Shown one piece after another: positions 27,001-39,200 of a stretch of DNA of 64,000 bases. Under the pieces are notes generated by a model, which saw only the letters and a list, made by a program, of their open reading frames with translations, was not told the origin of the DNA and ran no database searches. Source of the DNA: Kryptolebias marmoratus (taxonomy: Eukaryota; Chordata; Actinopteri; Cyprinodontiformes; Rivulidae); assembly GCF_001649575.2 (NCBI RefSeq), contig NC_051436.1, forward strand, positions 8,665,742-8,729,741, read 5' to 3'. The number at the start of each line of letters is the position of its first letter. Within the stretch, counting starts at the first letter, position 1. A program made the position numbers and the translations under genes.

Positions 27001-30000
27001 ACTCTGGAGCGGATGGCGGGGGGGACTTTTTCCCGAACTGCGCCGCGCCTCACATTCGTCAGCTTTGACGGCGCCGCGCGGGGAAAGACGCAAGCTCGTG
27101 CTCAGCCGAACGATTCCCCGACTTTAAGTCCCAATTCGGAGGGGAATGGTGTCCCCCCCCCCCCGATTCTTGTTGGGACGACAGCTGAAGGGGGACGGAA
27201 AGGCGCTCCGAGTCGGCCATCAATGTTTTCCCACATTGATGGCCGACGTGTCCTTACTCCGAAAATAAAAAAAACGGAAATTTCTAAAAAGGTTAGGAAC
27301 GAAGCGGTTAGTACAGTTAGTATTTACTCTTTTAGAAATATCTTTGTGGCACCAAAACCCCATGATAGTTAGTCTGACGTACCCCGTCATGTATTACTTT
27401 TAGTTTTATTGTCAATTATCCTCAACGGGAATTTAGAAAAAAAAAAAAAAACAAACAGTTAAAATTGTAATTCTGGGTTAAAAATATTTAATCTGGAACA
27501 AGAATTATAGTGTTGATGTTTTCTAATGTAATGTGTTTCTGCTGTCAGTTATTTCTAATAAAAGATAAAGAACGGCACAAGTAGCTTAAAACTAGTTTTT
27601 CCAGGTGTTTAGTTTTAACGGTTAGTTTGAGCGCCAGCGCGTTTACGTTCGCCGTTATTGTCGATAACTTTTAACGAGCGTGAAGGAAAATGGCAACGGG
27701 AGATGTACGCCGGCAGAAAACTCATCCGAAGCACGGGTTCCCTCAAAGCAGCCCTGAATCCAGAGAAGGTTTGCACAACTGGGTGACCCGTGGCCTTGAA
27801 ATCAATAGGGATCACCCCGACTGCAGACGGCAGGACGGACAGCGCCGTTCCTGTAAAACTTAGGATGAGCGTTTTGTTGCATTGTTGTTTTTTATTTTAA
27901 TTAAAAACATCTTATTGTTTTAATAAACGTTGTAACGTCTAGTTTAGACAATTTGTCACGTTTGGTTTTATTGTCCTTTTTTCTTAACGAGCATAAAAAA
28001 ACCCCGTAAAGTTTGATAAGTCGTGTCACACGCAACATATGGGCATACATACATAAAAGAAGAAGAACTTTTTGAAGCGGCGTCCCGGAGGGCTAACACT
28101 TGGAAACGGGACTTGGCCGAAGCCCTAAAGGTTCGAACAGAACCCCCGAGTCACACGAATGACCGACGGCAGTCAGCGGGATTTCTTTTCCCCATTTCTT
28201 TTCCCAAATCCAAACTTTCCACTCGTCATAAAAATCCGAACTCGCTAAACCACACCGCGGTCGACAGTTTTTCATCTCAGCGCGACAGCGCTGACTGCCA
28301 ACTGCCTAATTAAGTTGTCTTTCTTACGCTGGCACCGAGGCACTTAGGACAATGTTCGAAGACTAATTGGACGGGAAAAGAAATCCCTTTCAAAGATGGA
28401 GGCGCGAGGGGAAGAGAGAGCACTTAACAGTGAGAGCTGGAAATAGGATTTCATCTTTATCTTAATGCAGCCAAGGAACAAAGTCAACGAAAGAAGGAGG
28501 AGGAGGGGGGGTAGTTAAAGATCAACATAAAGCAACAAATGAGGAACAGATTCCAAACAAGCGTGCACACAGACGAGGCAGCGATTTTCATGCCTGGAAG
28601 CGCAGGTTCACCATAAAAATGGAGACGAATAATGACGTGACTGACGCGCGTCTTCGCTACCCGACGTGGGGGAAAACCTGCGTCCAGACGTAAAACTGGA
28701 AGAGTTACAGTTAGCCCCCGTAGGCCGCACACAAACACACACTCTGCTTTCAGTCATCGCCGTTCGTGCAGCTTGTTGACGCCATTTTTCTCTCCCCTCG
28801 AGTCCCTGGAACCTGAGGGACGGCTGCTGCTGCTGCTAAGTAGCCTTGATTAGCGCGGTGGCGGTAAGGGCAGCTAAATAGCAAGACGGACAAGCTGACG
28901 ACGCAACACCCTTTTTTTTTTAAAATACGTGTCTGTGTGACATAAAACAGAATCAAAGACTGTGTAGGAGAAAAATAAAAAAGGAGAAGAAGAAGAAGGA
29001 CAGAAGCACCTCAGGTTTTATTTAAATTGGTAACCATTAAAGCAAACGGTTTCCTTGAGGAAAGTCATTTCCTTTACATAAAAAAAACCTCTCTCTCTCT
29101 GCAACAGTTTAACAGAATGTTTAAAAGACACCTGCAGGCCACCTTGAGATTATTTATAGCCCACAAAGGGAGGATTGGACTCTTAAAGGGGAAGCGTGAT
29201 GCTGTGCTCACCGGGCGGCACTCGGCGGCTGCGTCTTCAGACGGCGCTCCAGCCTCGCTCACAAGGCCTTTTTGTCTTACTTAGGATTTTGTTACGTTTA
29301 GTTTTGCTGCCCCGCCAGCTTTTAGTTTTCTTGTTCTTTTATTTAAAAATAATTTTATTTTTTCCCATTTTTCGTGAATCTGCATTCTGGGTTCGCCATG
29401 CTCCACCCTGACGGTGTTGCAGTTGCACTCTTTATTAAACTGCAACGTGTTTAAGTGAAGCAAGACGCAGTCAGCGTAGAACTCCGTGTTTCTGTTTCCG
29501 TATTTCAGTTTCAGAGCGGCAGACAATCGAGATGCGTCGATAATCACGTGGCAGCGAATAGGAATCAGATCCGATCAGGAGGAGCCTACAGATCCCCACC
29601 CCCCACCTCCCCCACGACGATGCATTGAAGGAGCAGCGTGACTTAAGGCTGTGAGATATATAAAATGCAGCAGGCTGTGTTGAAAGGGGGGGAGCATGAT
29701 AAAAAGCTGAATGATATATCAAAATGGCCGCGCCACATTTCCAGAGGGCTACAACAGGAGCTGTATGACCCACTGGAAATTTACTGATAGTCCATAAGAC
29801 TCTTTATCTTATATCACGCAGCCCGAGGAAAAATGTTCTGTGATTTAATCCCGACCCGACCAGCGGAAGGTTTTTTTTTTTTTTTTTTGGACAGTTTATG
29901 TAAATTCGCTGATAATTGCCCGTTTCCAATTATTCTGACTTCAGAGTCGGGAAACAATGGGAGGAGTCACGGCTCGCCAAGGCTGGCCTTTCCAGCGAGA

Positions 30001-33000
30001 CGGATGTTTTTGGGTTTTTTTTAAATCATATTTTCGAAGGGAATGTCCTCCGTTCTTTCTGCGGGGGGGGGGCCTTAGGTTTTGAGAGACTCTTAGATCC
30101 TAAATGGAGCGGCCTTTTTCAAGACAACGCCGCCATGGAGAAACTTTTACCTTGGGCTTTTTTTTTTTTTTTTTCCATTTTCCGTCTCTCCTTTTCAGAA
30201 TTCGCTGAATCGATTCTTCCGCCTAACAATGAAATCCTCCCCGCCTAACCTTCTACAGATTTATTTCAGCGGGCCACATTATTCTTTTTTTTTTTTTTTA
30301 AAGAAAGGACCGGAATGATCATACGTTGACTGGAACGTTTCTCCGTTTTGCTGTGAATTTGATTGGGAACGTGGTTCGTCTCTTTTGTTCCCCTTCTATG
30401 GTCTCTTTGCTCTTACTTCCTCCCCTGTCTTTGTTTCGGAGGCCCTTTTTTTTTAAACTTTAATTGGGCTCATCTGTGTTTAGTTACCCTTGTCTCTCCC
30501 TCGTCCCTTTTTAAGTTCATCTGTCGTCTTTCTTCCCCGGCGTGTTGTTGGATCTCCTTTAACGGCTCGTCTGTTCCGCCGGCACCTTTTTTTTTTTTGT
30601 TCTTCGGGAAAGTTAAGTCAAAAGTTCTCGCTCTGCTTCCCTTGTCGGCCTGCTCCTCTCCCCCCCGGATGACTTATGGTCCTCGTCTTGTCTTAAAGCC
30701 TCTTGGTTTTTTGCTTTTACGTAATCAGACAAATCGTCCTCGTGGTCCTTTCAGTCGGAAACTCGGCCTCGGGCGCCCATTTGGGACACTTAAACTCTAT
30801 TTAATCACAAATAGAGGACAAAGAAATAAAGCTATTTGTAACAGGGACCTGTGCTGGCCAAAATACATATAAAATACCTGAATTTATTTTTTATTTTTTT
30901 GCTGTAATTGAGATTTACGTAAAAATGAGTCCATGAAGACGACATCCAGCGATCCCGGTAACTAAAGCAGCATAAAGTCTTCCTGATCGACTTTTTTCCA
31001 AGAGGTATTTCTTCAGAAATAATCCTTTTAATCTCCTTTAAAATCGACCGTTTCTCTCCGCCGGCTGCCGCAGCGCCGGGAAATCCCTTCGTATAATGTT
31101 TGGCGTCATTGTGAAGTGGGTTTTTTTACGTTTTTTTTTTTTAGATATAGGCTTTGGAACTGCCCGACGGCTTGGGAACGAAACCAGCTAGTTGCCCGGT
31201 GACAAATCGACAAATTTCAACAAACTTTGTCTCATTTCGAAGCTTTGGAGACGGAGGATTTGAAAATATTAACAGCTCCATGTTGAAAAAAATTGCTCAC
31301 TGTGACTCATTTCGCCAGCGGAGGTCGTAAACGTTTCCATTTCTGCTCGGATAGCGCCCCCGCTTTTAAAGAAAACGGCTGTTTTGCGTCCACTTAGAGA
31401 AGCTAATGATGGTTGGAAGACGTCAGGTTGAGCACGGACATCGGTGAAGACTCGTACGGGAAAAAAAACCACACACACCGGTGTCGTTTTGAGTATGGCT
31501 TCAGGTCTGAACCTCCGGGCTTTCTGCAGGGTTACTATTTATAAGACTACAAGGGGGAGGGAAAACTGCTGATCGGTGCAGGAGGACAAGACGGTCAAAG
31601 CTGCATTTGTCTGCAAGATTTCAGTAAAAAAAAAGCAGCTAAATCTGCTCTTTTGCCTCCCTGGGCTTTGCTCCACCTGAACCTTTTTGTTTCGTTCCTG
31701 TTTGGTTCCTTAAGTCGTACCATCGAGACGAGACAGACACAGAGTACGTCGTCTGTTTTTATGAGTTGGAGAGAAATAAAATAAGTCGCCACGAAACGTC
31801 TCCGATTTTATTCGGATGTTTTTTTAGCTGCGAAACCGAATCCTCGTCAGGTTTAACGGAAACAAGACAGGAGAGTTATTTAGTTCTTCTTTCTCGTTCC
31901 CTTTTCAGGGGTCGCCACAGCGAGTCGTCCTCCTCCGTCTAACTCTGTCCTCTGCGTCCTCTATCCTCACTCCAGCTACCTCCATGTCCTCTCTAACTGC
32001 AACCATATGTCTCCTCTTTGTCCCTAACATCCTTCTACCAATATACCCACTGTCCCTCCTCTGGACATGTCCAAACTGTCTCAGTCTGACCTTTCTAACT
32101 TTGTCTCCCAGTCGTCCAACCTGTGCTGAACCTCTGATGACCTCATTCCTGATCCTGTCCGTCCTCGTCCCTCCCGAGGGAATCTCAGCTATCCTGTCTA
32201 ATAAAAGGGGGGGGGGGGGGGGGNNNNNNNNNNNNNNNNNNNNNNNNNNNNNNNNNNNNNNNNNNNNNNNNNNNNNNNNNNNNNNNNNNNNNNNNNNNNN
32301 NNNNNGGGGGGGGGGGGGGACAGGAGAGATAATCCAGGCGAGATTACAGGTGATGGATGGCCGAGGCCGACAGAGATCAGGGAGACAAAAGAAGACGGAT
32401 TACCTGACGCGCGCGACGCGGCCCGCACGCCAAAGCGGAGAGGCGTTTCTCGGCAGCGGGCGACGGGGCTGGGCTGCAGAGCGACTCGGGCTGAGAACGA
32501 GAGGGGGAGGGAGAGAGAGAGAGGGACGAGCGGGGGAGCAGACAGTCTGAAGTCGGAACAGAAAACAGAGCCTAGACCGGACGGTTCCCAAAGCTGGGGT
32601 CAGGGCTCCTGTGCGGCTTTTAGCATTTGGGCAGCGTTTTGCATCTCTTAGCATTTAGTTAGCCTTTTGCTGCTTTCAGCTTATGGATAGACTTTTGGGT
32701 CTTTTAGCTTTCAGCTAGCATTTTGCTTTTTTCACATTTAGGCAGCATTTTGCGTCTTTTAGCTCTTAGGCTTATACTCCCTTTAGCTTCTAGTCAGCCT
32801 ATTGCTTATTTTAGATTTTTGTTAGCCTTTTGCTACTTTTAGCATTTAGGTAGCATTTTTGGTCTTTTAGCTTTCAGCTAGCATTTAGCTACTTTCACAT
32901 TTAGACAGCGTTTTGCATCTCTTAGCTTTTAGTTAGCCTTTTGCTGCTTTTAGCCACTGTTTTGTTTTATTTAGCTCGAACATCTCCAGTGTCAGCTACT

Positions 33001-36000
33001 TCAGAAACCCCTCCCTTTCTTCAGCTCCCAACAGGATCGAATTGAACGAGCCAAAAACGCGCCGAAGCTTCTGCTGACAGAGGGACGTTTGTTTTTTCGG
33101 AACGAGCAGCAGCTCGGGCGCCTGCGTTGGACGACGAGCTGCTTTGTGCTCAGTAAGAAAGAAAGTGCTGGGAGGAGGAGGACGATGGCAGATCTCCAAA
33201 ACTACGAGCGGACGGAAAGAGAAGCCGACTCCGAGGCGGGCCAGCAGCGGCCCCCAGCGGTAAGTTGCTCAGTCACGCCGCAGAGGCCCGAGGGCACTTT
33301 CAAAACTCCAAACACCGTGTTGTTGATACGCTGATTTTCAATAAGCGGCTCTCTGAAAAAGGTTAAACGCGGCAGGTTAGTTAATATGCCGAGCGGGGAG
33401 TGTTGTTGCCGTCATAAAAAGGCTCGAGGACGACTTTCATCGCCCTAGGAAGCACAATACAACGGGGGCCGGGCGTTTATTGTGCGCTTTAGCTTTGAAA
33501 GTGCCCTGAACGGCCTGGGCGCACACAATGAACTCATACGCGGCGTGAAAAATGAGCTGGGGACGCAGGAAAACGGTGACCTTTACATCAGGAGGGAGTT
33601 AATAGCAGGCGGTGGGGCTCTGTTACAGACTTACCCTGGCTCTGTGGATGATACTCTGGACCAGGAAGGACACGGGGTTGCCGGCCCGTCGTATGGCCTC
33701 CACAGCCTCCTCGTGACTCGCGTCCCTGAGGTCCACCCCGTCGACCTGAAGATGACGCGGCGATGCAAACAATTAGGCATTTAGTCGCGTTTATTTTTTT
33801 AAAATTTAATTTAATTTGTGAAAATGCTGGAAACGGTACGACGGCCTGCGATGGGCCTCTTTTACCTCCACGATCCTGTCCCCGGTCTTCAGGGTGCCGT
33901 TCTGTCCCGCAGGACTGTCCTCCAGGACGTGTTTGATGAAGATGCCCCTCATCACCTCGCCGTTGCTCAGGCGGCTGCCCATCCCCCGGCCTCCGACGAT
34001 GCTGATCCCCAGAGACCTGCCCGGCTCTCGGAACAGCTCCACCCTGAGGAAGGCACGGGCCTCAGCTTCATCGCTTCTGGTCCCCCCCCCTCACCGTTCA
34101 CCCCGGACAGATCTACTCACTTTCTCGGCTGGTTCCAGTTGCTGTAGGAGGCGCTCTCCTCCCCCTCGCCGTCCTCACGCTCGGGGAGGCTGGGAGTCTC
34201 TCTGAAAACGTCGACAGCGAAAGGAAATAAAGTCGGCTCAAGCTCATACGGTGACTAATTTTTTTTCAGTAAAGCTCCAGCGTCATAGAAGTAACTGTTG
34301 TTTGTTAGTTTAGTTTGTTACCATTTGAAGATTTATCACCGGGGCAACAAGCTCGTCAATTTTTATTGGTCTGGAGTGACGGCGTCAGGACTTCCAGCCT
34401 CTGTATTTAAAAAGCTTCACAACAACGCCGATACGATGGGATTTCCCCGCCGAGAAAAAAAATCGCCAGTTTCATCGGGAAACCGAAAGGGTTCGAAATA
34501 AAAAAAAAAAGATTTCTGAAGACTTACCAGTTGGAAAACTTTGATTTAATGGTAGATTAACTGATGGTAGTTCGTGGGATCGCTAGGATCCCAACTCATT
34601 TTTCTCAAATACGGCAAAAAATAATCAAGGGGTGGTACAGTGGTGCAGTGGTTAGAGCTGTCACCTCCCAGGAAGGAGGTCGCAGGTTCGCCTCCTGACC
34701 TGGGGCCTTTCTGGGTGGAGATTACCAGGTTTTACTCCGGGTGCTCCGGATTCCTCCCACAGGTTAAGGTTAACTGATAACTCTAAGATTGAATGGTTGT
34801 TTGTCTCGTTTGTCTCTATGTGTCCCTGCGATGGACCTGCGACCTGTCCAGGGTGTCCCCCCGCCTCTCGCACGGGCACCAGCTCCCCGGAATGGAGAAG
34901 CGGGTAAAGAAAAATGGATGGATGGACGAAAAAAAAAACTTTTTCTGCACTGCATTCAGCTCCTTCTGACTCGTTTTGATCTTTTTTTTCCCCACACAGC
35001 TACTAAACGCTGCTGTTGTCGACGGTTCGGATGTCGGAGCGAGCCGAGCCGAGCCGAGCCGACCGACAGGAAGCTCGGCCCGGCGGACGAATCCCCCCGG
35101 CCTCCTGCTGTCGGGGGAGTAGGCGTCAACGACCTTAATGAGGAGGGGGGAGTGTGTTTTTCTGCATGGCGAGATGTCTTACTTGGGAGCTGCTTCCGGG
35201 AAGACGTCGTCTTTAGCCCGCTCTAAGCTGCCCTTGTACTCCTCCAGGTACTCGGCTGGGACGTAAGTGATGCTGAACCCACAAAGGCAAACACATAAAA
35301 CGAATCAACACATTTTTCTTTTCCATTTCACACTCTTACAGTCCATAGTTAGAAACTCATTTCCCTACCTGAGTAGCCATTATGGCCCTATTCATTAAGA
35401 GCAATTTACTAAAAATAGAGAAAAAGCTTTACAGCTATTCTACTTTTCTTTTTCATTTTATTAATAAAAACAACCTGTTCTAAATATCCTCATTTACACT
35501 CTGAGGCTCCGTGTCTCGGCTCCGTCTAATTAAAGTTTCTGCACAGCCCGAGCTCCAAGCCACGTTCGGTTTCTCTTCCAGCCGCTCTCCTTCTCGACGA
35601 GCTCAAGGTGAGACGGCGATGAATTATATATAGGGACCTTGATGTCTGACTGCTCCAAACAGGTGTTTACCTTCGTAAATGTCTGAGCGAATCAAGCCTT
35701 CAGCCGTCCGCCGGTGTGACAAAACATGGGACGCGCGTCTGAGGGATCTGTTTAATCTATTATTAATGGAGAGCGAGCAGGGGCCGCTCGCTAATTCGTT
35801 TTTAGGAGACTCGCCGAAGGACGGGTGACAAACTGTCATCCGCTCGCAAATCCATCTCGAGACAATTCGGAGAGAAAGCTGGCTTCTCAAGGGTGCATTA
35901 ACACATCAGAGAGAAGCTGACAGATCTTCGGCAGATGGCTTGATTCTTTCTTTTTTTTTTTTTTACAAACACGATGGCATGCAGACAGAGGGAAAGGCAT

Positions 36001-36168
36001 CGCAGTGAAATAGTATGAAAAAAAAAAAGATGATGAGTTTGGTGGATAGAAGCTCACGACAAGCAGTGAGGGGAAAATAAAACTTAAATTAAAGTAGCAT
36101 GCTTCCAGGGGAATGCATATCGCCCGCTGCTGTTTCGAAAGCGCCAAACGAAAAACCTCCCAGAATCA

Positions 36169-36203
<35 letters not shown>

Positions 36204-39200
36204 NNNNNNNNNNNNNNNNNNNNNNNNNNNNNNNNNNNNNNNNNNNNNNNNNNNNNNNNNNNNNNNNNNNNNNNNNNNNNNNNNNNNCTGCAGGCGACCG
36301 CGAGCCGGTTCCGACGTTTCTGCCCCGATGCGGCGCGTATCCGACTCTTTCCCAGGTCTTTTTCGGTATGCGGTACTTTTTTTTAGCTGTTTATATGTCA
36401 AAACGCTCAGCTCCATCAGGAGGCTTACTTTTGTTTTCTGTAACTTTTACACTCATTACAATATTTAACTTTTTTCCCCAAAGAAAGACGAGGAGATGTC
36501 TGTTCTCTGTGAAGACTTGCTCTGTTCTTGTCTTTTTAAGCTACTTTTAATTTTTAGCTGCTGTTAGGCTGGTTTTAGCTTTTAGCTACCATTCTGCTAC
36601 TTTTACTTTTAGCTAACATTTTGTTTCTTCTAACCTTTTTTGCTACTTTAGCTTTTACCTAGCCTTTTAGTTTCTAGCTGCCATCCTGCTTTTTTGCTTT
36701 TTTAGCTAACCTTTTGCTATTTTTAGTTTCTAGCTACAGTTTTGCTACATTTAGCTTTTAGCTAGACTTTGGTTCTTTTTCGATACCATTTTGTAACTTT
36801 TACTTTCAGCTAACTTTTTGTGACGTTTAGCTTCTAGCTAGCTTTATGCTATTTTTGGCTACTCGCTAGCCTTTTGCAACTAGCTTTTAGGTAATGTTTC
36901 GCTACTTGTAGTTAGCATTTTGCTACTTTTACCTTTAGGCTTAACTTTAGTTAGCTCTTTGCTACTTTCAGTTTCTAGCTACAGCTTTGCTACATTTAGC
37001 TTTTAGCTAGCCTTTGGTTCTTTTCGATACCATTTTGTAACTTTTACTTTTAGCTATCATTTTGTGAGTTTTAACTTCGAGCTAGCCTTTTGCAACTTTA
37101 GCTTTTAGGTAATGTTTTGCTACTTGTAGTTAGCAGTTAGCAATCGGACACATATCTGATGTTTTGACTCTCGCCTCCCACCGCACCTAAGGTTTGGTCA
37201 GCATCTCTGAAACCGACTGAGTTCCAGCACTTTATTTTTGTGTTAGCTGTGGCGGCCATCTTTGATTGGGTCGACTTCCAAAGGGTAATCAGTTTCAGTA
37301 AGATCCATGTCACGGTTCTGGAGATATTCTCCTCAGAGAAGGGTTAAAACAGGCAAAAGTTTCAAGCTAAGATCTCACACCTGGTAGTGTGCGTTGGAGC
37401 TACGACCACACATAAACGACAGTTGGCTGAGGCGGCCATCTTGAACTGGGCTGACTCCAAAGGTTTACCAGCTGTAGACGTAAAGGCAGCGACTGATTAA
37501 CTATCGGCGGGCTTTCATGGCGGCGGGCGATAAAAAGGTTTGAAAGGTGTCAACTGTGTTAGTGATAGAAATAAAAAGAAAGCGAGTTAAGTTTAGTAGG
37601 GGGTAAATAAGTGACACAGCCAGTTAAGATTTATCCAGAACGTCTTTGCCACGTCAAGCCCTTTCTTCAATCGTTGGTTTCTAATGATCAATGTTTGGAC
37701 ATTTTTCGGAATTGACGTAGTCCTCTTGGATAAACCTCGTACCAGACTGCGAACGGGCCTCGGCAGACAAACGGAGACAATAAAATCAAATGAAATCAAA
37801 CAGACAAGAACAAAGAAAACCCAGACGGCAGCTCTGTGTTGAGACGCCGTCGGGGCCGGTGGGCGTTAGTCATACTCACACATAGAACGGGCACAGATCG
37901 TCCTCGGGCGCACAAGCAGATCTAGAACGTGAAGAGTTGGCTTTTATGCACCCAAGCTAAACACGCCGCCAGAGTTTAGTTCAGCAGGCAGGACCCGTCA
38001 AACTAACACGTCCACTTTACTGCCGGGGGGGGGGGGTGCTCGCGCTCAGGGGTCGAGGCGCAGAACGACAATTTGCTTATTTTTGGCATTAGAATCACTC
38101 AGAAGCACATTCAGAACTGCTTTCAGACTCATTTACAATTTATATATGTAAAAAGAAAAAAAAAGGCAACAAACAAAGAGATAATTTAGTTTTGGTAACA
38201 ACTCAACATGCCGTACGATCAGAGGTCAAGTTTAACATAATTCTGTGGACTTCTGCAGAGTTCTATCAGAAAATAGTACTGTGCAAAAGATCTGACCCAT
38301 AACTCATTTCTTCATTTTTTGCTTCGAAGCAGCAACTTTCTTGTAATCTTTTGACTTTAGCTACCTTTTTTATAACTCATTTTCCTCCTAGTAACTGAGC
38401 AGAAATGTTTTATGTTTGTTTGTTTAGTAAGCTACCTAAATCTGACCTTTGAATCCTTTCATTCAGACATCAAAAAGTTCCCTAACTCAGTGGGTGAGCC
38501 AGTGTTGTGTCGGCACGTAAACAACGTAGCAGAGAAGCTACTTAAAAGTGGATCCTTAGCCAATAACCAGCTCAACTGCTAGCTAGCACGTAACTTTGGG
38601 ATTAGCTCAATTTATTTTAATTTCTTTAGTCCGTGAAGTTTCTTTCACAAACCACTTTATGTCCTGAGACGATAGAAAAAAAAAATGAAGTGACAAAAGG
38701 GGTGTTGGAGTCAACCCACTGCTGCTACGCCTCTTAGCGGCCAAGGGATGTAGTCACAGAGCTGAGTTGGTGAGTGGGCGTTAGGTGGGAGGCGGAGCCA
38801 GCTAGCTAGCGAGTAACTTTATTATTAGAAGTCTGTCAAAACAACACGATTTGTGTCCATTTTGGTGTAATTTATGAAAAAATACCAAATATAACATAAA
38901 CCCCTTCGATTGATCGCTTTCCAGTCAGGCCTGAGATAGTGTTTTATTTAGACTTGAAACTACTTCCGTTTGTCCACATTCCTCATTTTCTAATTAAATA
39001 CTGCACAAGATGCTGCTGTATTTTGCAGTTTTTTACAAGAACTGGACAGAAACTGGGTGAAAAAGCAGCCAAAGTCCAAATAAGAACTCTAAAAGGCCTT
39101 AAATATTCTGAAGAATTGGTGATTTAGACCACTACAAGAAGGCCTGGCTACTTGGAGGCAAAGTATGAAGAAGTCAGGGGTGGTTTGAAACATTCTCGCA

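Larger units (their letters stand above)
24477..33634. other. Long intron region between mpdz exons 26 and 25
   Basis: About 9 kb between well-supported exons. It holds two candidate linker exons (26899-26961, 32404-32490), the GGAT microsatellite, two copies of a dispersed repeat, a LINE fragment, a TTTAGCTAGC array, a gap and a perfect 15-bp hairpin at 27212-27247. No other gene is supported. Confidence 0.6.

Noticed and set aside
30363..30872. A 169-codon plus-strand frame in the exon 25-26 intron
   Set aside because: Rich in Phe, Leu, Cys and Pro from poly-pyrimidine sequence; no start context, domain or splice support.
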